From contig NZ_JBMVQY010000001.1 of NCBI RefSeq assembly GCF_049537125.1, forward strand, positions 1 through 64,000: a stretch of DNA of 64,000 nt, read 5' to 3'. A program made the position numbers and the translations under genes. A model generated the notes under the pieces. That model was not told the origin of the DNA, did not search any database, and saw only the letters and a program-made list of their open reading frames with translations. Below, one piece after another: positions 8,532 through 15,720 of the stretch. Source of the stretch: Limisphaera sp026417315. GTDB lineage: Bacteria > Verrucomicrobiota > Verrucomicrobiia > Limisphaerales > Limisphaeraceae. Positions within the stretch are counted from its first letter, which is position 1, and each line of letters starts with the position of its first letter.

Positions 8532-8951
8532 TCACCGGCCCACGAACCAGGGCCAGTTTGTCATGCCGCGAAGACAGACTACCTCCACATAATCGCCCTT
8601 GTCCATGAGATGCAACCCCACCCCTATGTCCACGGCTCGGAACAGGCACCCACGCGCTCCTCCCTGCGACCCGTAGGTTTGACCCTGATGGCCAAAAGCA
8701 GCTTGGACGGCCCGTTCGACTTCGTCATACGCCACACCGTAGATCAGCCATCGAAATCCTTTCGAATCGGTCTGCACTCGCCACGTCGCCCGCACTTGAG
8801 GTAACCCATTCGTCCTGGTCACTCGCGCCCCATACGCCTGCAACTGAACCACAAGGGGCCCCACACATTCCCCAGGCGACCATCGCGTCCCTTCACAGCC
8901 GCATAATAAGGCCCCTGCCACGACCAGTGCAGTCACAGGTAGATGTTTCAT
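8532..8951 (-). CDS. Lipoprotein, candidate immunity partner of RHS unit E
   Basis: Encodes 139 residues. MKHLPVTALVVAGALLCGCE is a lipoprotein signal peptide with cleavage likely before Cys17 or Cys19. The mature part has no family I know; it contains LPQVRATWRVQTDSKGFRWL and a C-terminal YVEVVCLRGMTNWPWFVGR. It starts 11 nt after the RHS stop at 8963, with AGAGAG before the ATG. A periplasmic or outer-membrane lipoprotein as immunity partner would suggest that the unit E tip acts in the periplasm or envelope (inference). Confidence 0.6.
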   Translation of the reverse strand: MKHLPVTALVVAGALLCGCEGTRWSPGECVGPLVVQLQAYGARVTRTNGLPQVRATWRVQTDSKGFRWLIYGVAYDEVERAVQAAFGHQGQTYGSQGGARGCLFRAVDIGVGLHLMDKGDYVEVVCLRGMTNWPWFVGR

Positions 8952-8962
8952 CCCGTTGCTCT

Positions 8963-10033
8963 CTAAACACCTTCAAGAAATCGGCACACCTGTGCACAAT
9001 CCACACAAGGACGGCCCCTCTTGGCCGCCCGCTTATTGCCCAGTTGCCGAAGACACAAACACCATGAATGGGGACTGACTCTCCGGCCCCTCATGCCCCT
9101 CGCCAAGACGTCAGCGCACCGTTTACAATCACCCTCACAATCTTTTGCAACATCAGGGGTTGTGATGGGCGCGCACACGCAGTCGCAGAAACCAGAACTT
9201 CCAAGCTCGTGCATCGCTGCGCAGCTACGATAATACACGCTCACGAAGTCGTACCAAAGCCCCAGCGGATCATAGCACCCTGTGCCATTATTGCCCGCGA
9301 ATACATAGCAAAGGTCGCGCCGCACCTCGTTCCAAGGCTTGAGGAATCTTTCCCGTAACCGCGCGAACGCCATCTCATTGAGTGGATCTCGGCTCACCCA
9401 CCGGCCAAGACTTGGCTCGTAAGCACGATATTCGTACAGCGCCAATTCCGTTGCATTACATGTCCTCTTGGTGCTGAAGCGGAAGGGGTTGAAGGGAGCA
9501 GCGGGGCCGGTGGCGCGGAGGGGTTCGCCGAAAGGACCGTATTCGTACCGCGCCGTCTCGGTGCCGGTGCTGGAGGAAACCAACTGCCACACGTTCCCGT
9601 TGCCGTCGTAGGTGACGAAATGAGTGCCCGAGGCCGGGCCGCTGGCGATTCGAACCCAGAGCAAACCGCCCACGCCACCGGCACCGTCCAGCGTCTCGCT
9701 CAAGTCCAGGCCCCAGACGTAGCTGCGCACCACGGCATGGTTCGTGGCGTTCAGTTCCGCAATATGACGGCCGAACCACACCGGATCGCTCACCAATTTC
9801 AGGTCCTCCGTCACCACCCAAACCCCGTTGCTCAGTACGTGGCTCGTCTGTTGGATGCGCCGGCCCAGCGCATCGTACGCCCAGTCCACTCGACGCCAGC
9901 CGGCCCGATCGCTGGCCCCGTAGCTCATCACCCGCACCAGCCGGTTCTCCGCGTCCCAACTGTACAGCCACCGCCCGTCCCGGACCAGGTTGACGTCCCG
10001 CGTAGAAGCGCCTCTTTCCATATAGCACGGCAC
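8963..10033 (-). CDS. RHS core fragment with 14-cysteine tip (unit E)
   Basis: Encodes 356 residues. RHS homology begins abruptly at NLVRDGRWLYSWDAENRLV; the ~14 residues before it are unrelated. The core is intact to YEYRAYEPSLGRWVSRDPLN. The tip of ~140 residues holds 14 cysteines, many paired (FCDCVCAP, CEGDCKRC, WCLCLRQ, CVDCAQVC), and a DPLGLWYDF junction. Such density suggests disulfides in an exported domain or a metal-bound fold. No signal peptide, since the unit is 5'-truncated. A lipoprotein gene follows 11 nt downstream. Confidence 0.7.
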   Translation of the reverse strand: MPCYMERGASTRDVNLVRDGRWLYSWDAENRLVRVMSYGASDRAGWRRVDWAYDALGRRIQQTSHVLSNGVWVVTEDLKLVSDPVWFGRHIAELNATNHAVVRSYVWGLDLSETLDGAGGVGGLLWVRIASGPASGTHFVTYDGNGNVWQLVSSSTGTETARYEYGPFGEPLRATGPAAPFNPFRFSTKRTCNATELALYEYRAYEPSLGRWVSRDPLNEMAFARLRERFLKPWNEVRRDLCYVFAGNNGTGCYDPLGLWYDFVSVYYRSCAAMHELGSSGFCDCVCAPITTPDVAKDCEGDCKRCADVLARGMRGRRVSPHSWCLCLRQLGNKRAAKRGRPCVDCAQVCRFLEGV

Positions 10034-10574
10034 GCCTGCGGAAACAGCCCTGCCGGACGCCGATCCCCAAAATGCCTCGGAGCCCAGCGTCCGCGTCTAG
10101 AGACACCTACGCTGCAACCACCCTCACCCAAGCGCGAGTCGTGCCATTGGACATTATACGCTCTCGTCATTATGCGCGATCGGCGCTCACAGCGGCCGAC
10201 TGCAAACGCTGGACGAGGCAGAATCCTTCCGGCTCACCATAACGGCGACATTTTCGCCAACAATCATTCAAGCACCACGCTAATATGCTGGCTACAACTC
10301 CGGCTACGTCTACTTCCGCTAGATTAAGCGCATTGGTTCGAAAAGCACCACGTTGTCCGCAATTCCTACCAGACGTTCCTCGCGCCCGACCTCTTTTTGT
10401 CTTCCCCCTCAGCTTTTTCTATCCCCTGACCCCAGAGGTGCACTCTCACCAACACGAAGGCCCCTGCAACCTGCACGCGACTTGCTCTCGGCCCTCGAGA
10501 CCGGATCCAGCTCCCTTGTGCCAGATTCCGTTTGCAGCGCTCCTGCCGGGGCCGCGACTCCACCCTTGCCACCC
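10034..10574. other. Non-coding gap between RHS units E and F
   Basis: About 540 bp. ORFs here have no recognisable product and look like chance frames. The sequence is less GC-rich than the RHS cores, like the tip regions, and may be what is left of a lost unit. No promoter, repeat or RNA gene seen. Confidence 0.4.
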
Positions 10575-11021
10575 TTATGTCTGCGTAATCCACACTTTAA
10601 CAACCACGCCGTTCCTACACTCGATGACCAAAGCCCACGACGAAATATTCGGGCACACCCAGGGGTACAGCCAGCATACGGCAGGATACTGGCTCTGGCC
10701 CGCAAGCTCATACACATACAATACTGAGCCGTGCTGACCTTGGCCCACGGTTCGGTAATGCGGCTCACCAAGCATTTCCATGAGCCGCCCTTCCGACAAT
10801 CCCAATAATGCTTTACTGCGGATCAGCTCGTTTGCCATGGGAAAGCGAACGCCCGACTCAAAGGTCGCGGCTTTCCAGCGGTCTGAACAAAATGAGGACG
10901 CCACTCTGGGGCGGCAGGCAGTCGCAAGCCGCGGGAAAGTAATGCCTAAAGGCAATAGCACGTATAGAATACAACAGCCGACTACGATCCAAAGAAGGCT
11001 TTTACTGAACCTACGAGCCAT
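10575..11021 (-). CDS. BamE/SmpA-like anchored protein, candidate immunity partner of RHS unit F
   Basis: Encodes 148 residues. One N-terminal hydrophobic anchor (LLWIVVGCCILYVLLPLGI) is followed by a domain with LLGLSEGRLMEMLGEPHYR, LYVYELAG and ALVIECRNGVVVKVWI. The order 'L-G-x-S-xx-x-L-xx-x-L-G-x-P ... Y-x-L ... x-F/C-x-x-G-x-V' is that of the BamE/SmpA-OmlA fold, which is common in small exported proteins. It starts 17 nt after the stop of the RHS gene at 11039. Immunity is inferred from that position; an envelope housekeeping role is the alternative. Confidence 0.55.
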   Translation of the reverse strand: MARRFSKSLLWIVVGCCILYVLLPLGITFPRLATACRPRVASSFCSDRWKAATFESGVRFPMANELIRSKALLGLSEGRLMEMLGEPHYRTVGQGQHGSVLYVYELAGQSQYPAVCWLYPWVCPNISSWALVIECRNGVVVKVWITQT

Positions 11022-11038
11022 TCCTCACGCCCAACTCA

Positions 11039-12130
11039 TCAGGGTTTGCATGGAGTAAGGTTACCACTCACATCTAGACAGACCAGTTGGCCAGCCCGCA
11101 GGGCATCTTGGCAAGCTTGAAAGCAGTCGGCGAGCTTTCCTTTGCCTAGTCGATTACCCGCAAAATTGTTAAGAACGTCCATGCGTGACGCGGCCGTTTG
11201 CTCATCCTCATGCAGGTTCGTCACCCACAAGGCCACGTTTGCCAGAAGGCACCACGAGGGGGCCTTTGCGAGGTTGCAGGATGCAACGCAGTGCCCGAGG
11301 GCGTCCGCCGCAGTACCAGATAATTCCGGATCTTGCCCTGTGCGAGCCCGCACCTGCTTGCGTGCCTTGTGAAGCTGGTCGTAAACGTGGCCAACGCATA
11401 GGGCGAAGTCAGTAGCGCAAACTGCTAAGAGACCAGCTGCAATTTTTAAACCAGCTGCAATTAGAGATCTTGCATCTTCATCGGCGAGATTGACGCAGTC
11501 GTTACGGATAAAGCCGTAGAGGTTCAACCCACCTTTCTCTTCGATAGGGTCTGGAGTTAACCACCGGCCTCCAGTCGGCCAATACGCTCGATACTCGTAA
11601 AGGACCAGTCCTGTGGCCGGGTCCGTGCGCTTCGTACTGAAGCGGAAGGGGTTCAAGGAAACAGCGGCGCCGGTGGTGCGGAGGGGTTCGCCGAAGGGAC
11701 CGTATTCGTAGCGCGCGGTCTCCGTGCCGGTGCAGGCGGAAACCAATTGCCACACGTTCCCGTTGCCGTCGTACGTGACGAAATGCGTCCCGGACGCTAG
11801 ACCGCTGGCCAGCCGCACCCAGAGCAGACCGCCCACGCCACCCGCACTATCCAGCGTCTCGCTCAGGTCCAGGCCCCACACGTAGCTGCGCACCAGCGCG
11901 TGGTTCGTAGCGTTCAACTCTGCAAGGTGCCGGCCGAACCACACCGGATCGCTCACGAATTTCAGGTCCTCCGTCACCACCCAAACCCCGTTGCTCAGCA
12001 CGTAGCTCGTCTGCCGGATGCGTCGGCCCAGCGCATCGTACGCCCAGTCCACCCGACGCCAACCGGCCCGGTCTGTGGCACCGTAGCTCATCCCCCGCAC
12101 CAACCGGTTCTCCGCGTCCCAACGGTACAT
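11039..12130 (-). CDS. RHS core fragment with DUF6973-like tip (unit F)
   Basis: Encodes 363 residues opening in the core at MYRWDAENRLVRGMSYG and running to GGRWLTPDPIEEKGGLNLYG. The tip of ~150 residues starts with a hydrophobic stretch (AAGLKIAAGLLAVCA) and contains ADALGHCVASCNLA, LHEDE, SRMDVLNNFAGNRLG and DCFQACQDALRAGQL. The order H...HE...MD-xx-NN-xx-G is that of the DUF6973-type domain found at the ends of many RHS and wall-associated proteins, although here GH stands where RH is usual. Activity is unknown. The RHS sequence extends a little upstream of the ATG (KLARDGRW at ~12150), then breaks. Confidence 0.7.
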   Translation of the reverse strand: MYRWDAENRLVRGMSYGATDRAGWRRVDWAYDALGRRIRQTSYVLSNGVWVVTEDLKFVSDPVWFGRHLAELNATNHALVRSYVWGLDLSETLDSAGGVGGLLWVRLASGLASGTHFVTYDGNGNVWQLVSACTGTETARYEYGPFGEPLRTTGAAVSLNPFRFSTKRTDPATGLVLYEYRAYWPTGGRWLTPDPIEEKGGLNLYGFIRNDCVNLADEDARSLIAAGLKIAAGLLAVCATDFALCVGHVYDQLHKARKQVRARTGQDPELSGTAADALGHCVASCNLAKAPSWCLLANVALWVTNLHEDEQTAASRMDVLNNFAGNRLGKGKLADCFQACQDALRAGQLVCLDVSGNLTPCKP

Positions 12131-12324
12131 CCACCGCCCGTCCCGAGCAAGCTTCCCTTCGCCACCATGAAGGAAAGGCGACGCATTTCAGGTTTTCGGA
12201 ACCTCCGGAAAGCGCGGCGGAATGCCGGGCGTCATCGGCGCGGGAGGCTGAGGGACAGCGGCATTTCCTTCGATATACGAATTTCGGGTTCAATTTGAAA
12301 CGCGGCCGGACGAAGAGTTCAGGA

Positions 12325-12437
12325 CCTCTGCGGGACAAAGTCCTGGCGCACCTCCGACTGTACCCGATCTGGATTGCGCCGCACCACCCCCAGGTTCGGC
12401 ACCACTGCCCGCACGGCACGGGCGAGTTCCCAAGCAT
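12325..12437 (-). pseudogene. Short RHS remnant (unit G)
   Basis: About 110 bp that read, with errors, VPNLGVVRRNPDRVQSEVRQ, the segment just upstream of YDGDGN in the other units. It is separated from unit F by ~180 bp of unrelated sequence and has many substitutions. This marks the 5' boundary of the array. Confidence 0.55.
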
Positions 12438-12550
12438 TGCCGCTTGCCGGTCAGTCGTGCCCCAGCGACGCGCCGATTTTTGGGTCTCAACCAGCCCCGG
12501 ACCAGAGAACGCGCAAATCCCGGTTTCAGCAGAGTCGGCAGATTTTCAGG

Positions 12551-12721
12551 CCCACAGAGAACGCAGAAGACACAGAAGGATTCTTGGAACTCCCAGAAGG
12601 GGATCACGCCTGGAAACGCGGGCCGGTACAGGAAATACCATGGACAACAACAGTGCCGGGCCGGCGGTCGCACAATTGCTGCCAGAATCCGTCCTTTGCG
12701 TTTTCTGTGTGCTTTGCGGGG
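12551..12721. repeat. Imperfect inverted pair of purine-rich repeats
   Basis: 12551-12580 (cccacagagaacgcagaaga...) and the reverse complement of 12692-12721 (cccgcaaagcacacagaaaa...) agree at roughly 70% of positions by eye. They flank ~110 bp of non-coding sequence. Repeats of the 'cacagagaacacagaa' kind are common between genes in several bacterial phyla. The gap 12438-12798 holds nothing else I can name. Confidence 0.4.
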
Positions 12722-12798
12722 TTTCCCTGAAACGCCGCCTCTGGGCTCGAACTCCGGAGATGTTATGGCCGCCTGCCGCGTAACGCGGGCTTTCAGCC

Positions 12799-14259
12799 TC
12801 ATTGCTCGAGGGTCGGGAGTTCACCTCGGAGGGGTGGTGGGATTCCTGATGCGGTGGAAGCTGCGCCCATGAGCCGCTGGGCGAGCTTCCGCAAGCCTTC
12901 TTCGAAATAATCTGCCACGTGCGGACCGAAGAAGGACATGGTTCTCGGTTCGTAGCCGTCCATGGCGTAGTAGCGAGCGGGGAGAACGTAGCCCACGTAA
13001 TCGCCGTTGAAACTCGTGATCACTCCGTAATAGCCGCGCGCGGCCAGGGCCTCTTTGATGCGCACGGAAAGCTCGCCGCTGAAATCGCAGGGGGTCGAAA
13101 GCCAAAGGGTGCGCCCCACCCGCACGGCTTGCAGTGTAACCGTGCTCCGGGGGCGCAAAAGGCGTTCCGCGAGCCAGGGACGAAGTCGCCACCGGTTGCT
13201 GACGCGCCAATTCAGTGGCGGCATCTGCACCTCGGCTGCGGTCCAGCCCAGAACCGTCCTGTTTTCCAGAGAGACACCTCGGACCGCTTCCAATGTTCGC
13301 CGGCCCAGTCCGCGTCCCATACGCTCGACACCGGCAAGGCCACGTTCGCCCGGCACTGGCGACTGGCTTCCCACCGCGCCGGCCAGGAACAGTGCGATCC
13401 CATCCGTAGCGGCCTCCACATGGCGTTGCCATGCGCCGGGATAATCACCGCTGAACCGCATCATCTCTGCTCCCAGCACGGTAGCGTGCGCCCCGTAGCA
13501 CCCGATCAGGCCGGTTCGGCCCTGCTCCTGTCGCAACACCAGCACGGCGAACCCGGGGTCCACGGTGCCCAACCTGCCGACGAGCCGGTTGCGCACCCAC
13601 TCGGGGGCGTCGAACTGGACGAAACCGACGCGGGCAGGTTGCAGATCGGCTACTGCGTCTCGAGCCGCGCGCACCATGCAGGCGCCGAGCCACGCGATCA
13701 GGCCCGGCTGAAATGGTCCGGTAAAAGCTTCGGCCACAGGGCCCTCCCCCCATCCGCCCGGGCCGCAGTGGGTATGGGTGGCGCCCAAGTAAATCTGACC
13801 GCGTTGCACTCCCGGCGAGGCTGCCAGAGCGGCCGAAACGGCGTCCTTGACCGCTGGCGGCACGAGTAACAGGTCCGCCGCCAACCAGATCACCAGGACC
13901 TTTCCTACGCGCACAGCGGCCGCCTTCACGAACAAATCATCGTGCGTCCCCTCGGCCGGCCGCCCTCTGCGACTGCCATAACCGGCCAGAGGAATTGCGC
14001 GAAACCTCCCTTCCTCAGGACGGTCTTCGGCCGCCCCCGGCTCGGGGGTCAACTTGACGGCGGCAAATCCCGCTTCCACGCCGCCCTCTTGTATGGTGGC
14101 AGGGAATCCTCGCATCACGTCCTCGCCCAAGCTCTGGCGGTAGTAGGGCTGAAGGAAGTAGGGCCGGTCGTCCACAGGCGCGAACGTCATGGACGCCAGC
14201 AAGCCCACTATCACCAGGACGATCCCGGAGTAGCGGGCAGCTTTCTGCAAACCTGTCAT
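12799..14259 (-). CDS. Neutral/alkaline ceramidase-like hydrolase, N-terminal domain type
   Basis: Encodes 486 residues. An N-terminal hydrophobic segment (YSGIVLVIVGLLASMTFAP) acts as signal or anchor. The rest matches the N-terminal catalytic domain of the neutral/alkaline non-lysosomal ceramidase family: a VKLTPEPG-like start, the zinc-ligand region YLGATHTHCGPGG, YGAHATVLG, and FSGDYPGAWQRHVE with the serine region. The C-terminal immunoglobulin-like ceramidase domain is missing, as in many bacterial members annotated only by the N-terminal domain. Substrate is unproved; amide hydrolysis of a lipid or cell-wall compound is likely. It is single, with long gaps on both sides. Confidence 0.85.
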   Translation of the reverse strand: MTGLQKAARYSGIVLVIVGLLASMTFAPVDDRPYFLQPYYRQSLGEDVMRGFPATIQEGGVEAGFAAVKLTPEPGAAEDRPEEGRFRAIPLAGYGSRRGRPAEGTHDDLFVKAAAVRVGKVLVIWLAADLLLVPPAVKDAVSAALAASPGVQRGQIYLGATHTHCGPGGWGEGPVAEAFTGPFQPGLIAWLGACMVRAARDAVADLQPARVGFVQFDAPEWVRNRLVGRLGTVDPGFAVLVLRQEQGRTGLIGCYGAHATVLGAEMMRFSGDYPGAWQRHVEAATDGIALFLAGAVGSQSPVPGERGLAGVERMGRGLGRRTLEAVRGVSLENRTVLGWTAAEVQMPPLNWRVSNRWRLRPWLAERLLRPRSTVTLQAVRVGRTLWLSTPCDFSGELSVRIKEALAARGYYGVITSFNGDYVGYVLPARYYAMDGYEPRTMSFFGPHVADYFEEGLRKLAQRLMGAASTASGIPPPLRGELPTLEQ

Positions 14260-14924
14260 CGCGCTGCAGGTTGCAGCATTGCCGGTGTCGACTCAACGGG
14301 GGATCCAACCGCCCTTTTCAGGTCCGGTCCCGTCCTGCAAATCGAAGCCGGGGCAAAGCCGCTGACTCTGCAAGACAATCCGGCATCCGGTCTCCTTGGT
14401 TCACATGCGCCTTTACGCGCAGCGCTGCGTGTCGAGCTCGAATCGTTTTGCGGCAGCTCACCGACCGCGTCCTTCGATGAACTTGTCCGAATAAGAACCG
14501 CGTTCGCGTACGGTTTCCGACGGAAAAACGAAGCCGGGACACTGAAGAAAGCACAACTCCACGCCGCGCAGGCCGCGCCGGGGAGCGTTTCACGTATCGA
14601 CTGTTGAAGCCGGTTGGTTTGGCAGGGCAGGACTGTCATATCGGCGGTCTTCGATCCGTCCCACGGTACTGCCCGCAGGGCATGGCAGCCGGGCACGCGT
14701 GTGTGCGGGTCGTCGGGTTCGCGGACCGGGCCCCCTGTGCCGGAGACCTGCACGGCTTCATCTCAGCGAAGTCGCCTGCGGTGTTCGTCAGCAGTGGCGT
14801 GCTGTTCCCTCCGGCTGTCGGCCGCCTCCGGAGAGCCAAAGCCGGAGTCCCGTTCGCCCCGCGCAGGCGTTTAAGCGGGATCCGGGAGGTTGCGAACCGA
14901 TCTAGTGGCCACGCGCACCATGGT
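14260..14924. other. Non-coding stretch upstream of the ceramidase-like gene
   Basis: About 660 bp. Frames across it are arginine- and serine-rich translations of GC-rich DNA without family features. It should hold the promoter of 12799-14259, but I see no clear -35/-10 pair. The small inverted repeat gctgca-ggt-tgcagc is near 14263-14277. Confidence 0.35.
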
Positions 14925-14968
14925 GACGGGTTCGGAAAACCGCAGGGCCATGCCGGTTGGCATGGCCC
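14925..14968 (-). terminator. Rho-independent-like terminator after the 54-residue gene
   Basis: GGGCCATGCC-AACC-GGCATGGCCC on the minus strand (14945-14968): a perfect 10-bp stem with a 4-nt loop. It starts ~33 nt after the stop of the gene at 15002-15166 and is followed by TGCGGTTTTCC, a short T run. Confidence 0.55.
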
Positions 14969-15001
14969 CGGGTCTCCCTCATTGAGAAGCCGGTTTAGCG
15001 C

Positions 15002-15166
15002 TCAGGCTGTTTCCTCCGACAGCCAGTCCGCCAGGTGCAGGTAGGCTTTGATTTTCCTGCGCTCGTAGCGGTGACGCTGGGCTTTTTTGGGTTGATGCTG
15101 AAGTTTGCGGAACGGGGGTTTTGTGTCGCGCACCACCTCAGCAATAGGCTCACCTGTCTTTCTCAT
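15002..15166 (-). CDS. Small highly basic protein, 54 residues
   Basis: Start chosen at 15166 because GAAGGAG lies 7 nt before the ATG, the clearest Shine-Dalgarno site noted in this window. A longer frame from 15307 has no such site and an unlikely composition. The protein opens MRKTGEPIAEVVRDTKPPFR, has a basic middle (QPKKAQRHRYERRKIKAYLH) and ends LADWLSEETA. No family recognised. The basic middle may bind nucleic acid (inference). A stem-loop terminator follows, so it appears to be a free-standing transcript. Confidence 0.6.
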   Translation of the reverse strand: MRKTGEPIAEVVRDTKPPFRKLQHQPKKAQRHRYERRKIKAYLHLADWLSEETA

Positions 15167-15720
15167 GGGAGGACTCCTTCGAGGTTGGGTTCGGATGAAG
15201 CAACGGCTGCCCGTCAGGACACCACCGCTCCCTCTTTCCCCCTGTGTCCCCGTGGGCAACCGCCATCGTTCCATACACCAGTTTGGACCGGCGGGAGGCC
15301 CGCGCATTCAAATTTCCCCCGCGCGAGTCGGGCTCGCCCCGGGCGGGAACCGCTGCGCGAACCGCGTCGGTTCCATCCACTGCGGTCATCGGTCCGACCG
15401 CTGCTGTACTTTAGCGCAAATTGGGAATCTGTCGACTGGCTTTGGCCCGCAGCCCGGCTGGGGGTCCCGGCGAACCCCGGTGCGGGAGCCCCTGCAGGGG
15501 TTCGTCCCTGCAGAGCCCGGCGGGTCTCGATCGGTCCCACTGCGAGCGCCCCAGCGGAACGGGCGGGTGCGTGGATCAGCCCGTGGCTTCTGAAAGGCAT
15601 ACGCACCGAGCCCTCGCTTGAAGGCTGCTGCGCCCGTAGCTCGATTTCCGGGCTTGGCGCAGAGGGGGTTCCATGGAATCTTGCTTGCGCCAGGTGGGTC
15701 CTCGGCCCTCGTAGCGCACC
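15167..15720. other. Non-coding gap upstream of the lamin-tail/CotH gene
   Basis: About 550 bp between divergent genes, so it should carry promoters in both directions. It contains a perfect 12-bp palindrome CCCCTGCAGGGG at 15489-15500. Nothing else identified. Confidence 0.3.

Noticed and set aside
5419..8649. Single 1076-residue gene for RHS unit D
   Set aside because: The first ~525 residues are an out-of-frame translation; RHS repeats for that stretch are in another frame, so a frameshift and not one intact gene is present.
1..12437. CRISPR-like repeat array
   Set aside because: The repeats are hundreds of bases long and coding (RHS cores); no short direct repeats with spacers or cas genes are present.
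14256..14753. 165-residue minus-strand ORF upstream of the ceramidase-like gene
   Set aside because: No domain, low-complexity Arg/Ser/Pro content, overlaps the neighbouring start and has no ribosome site.
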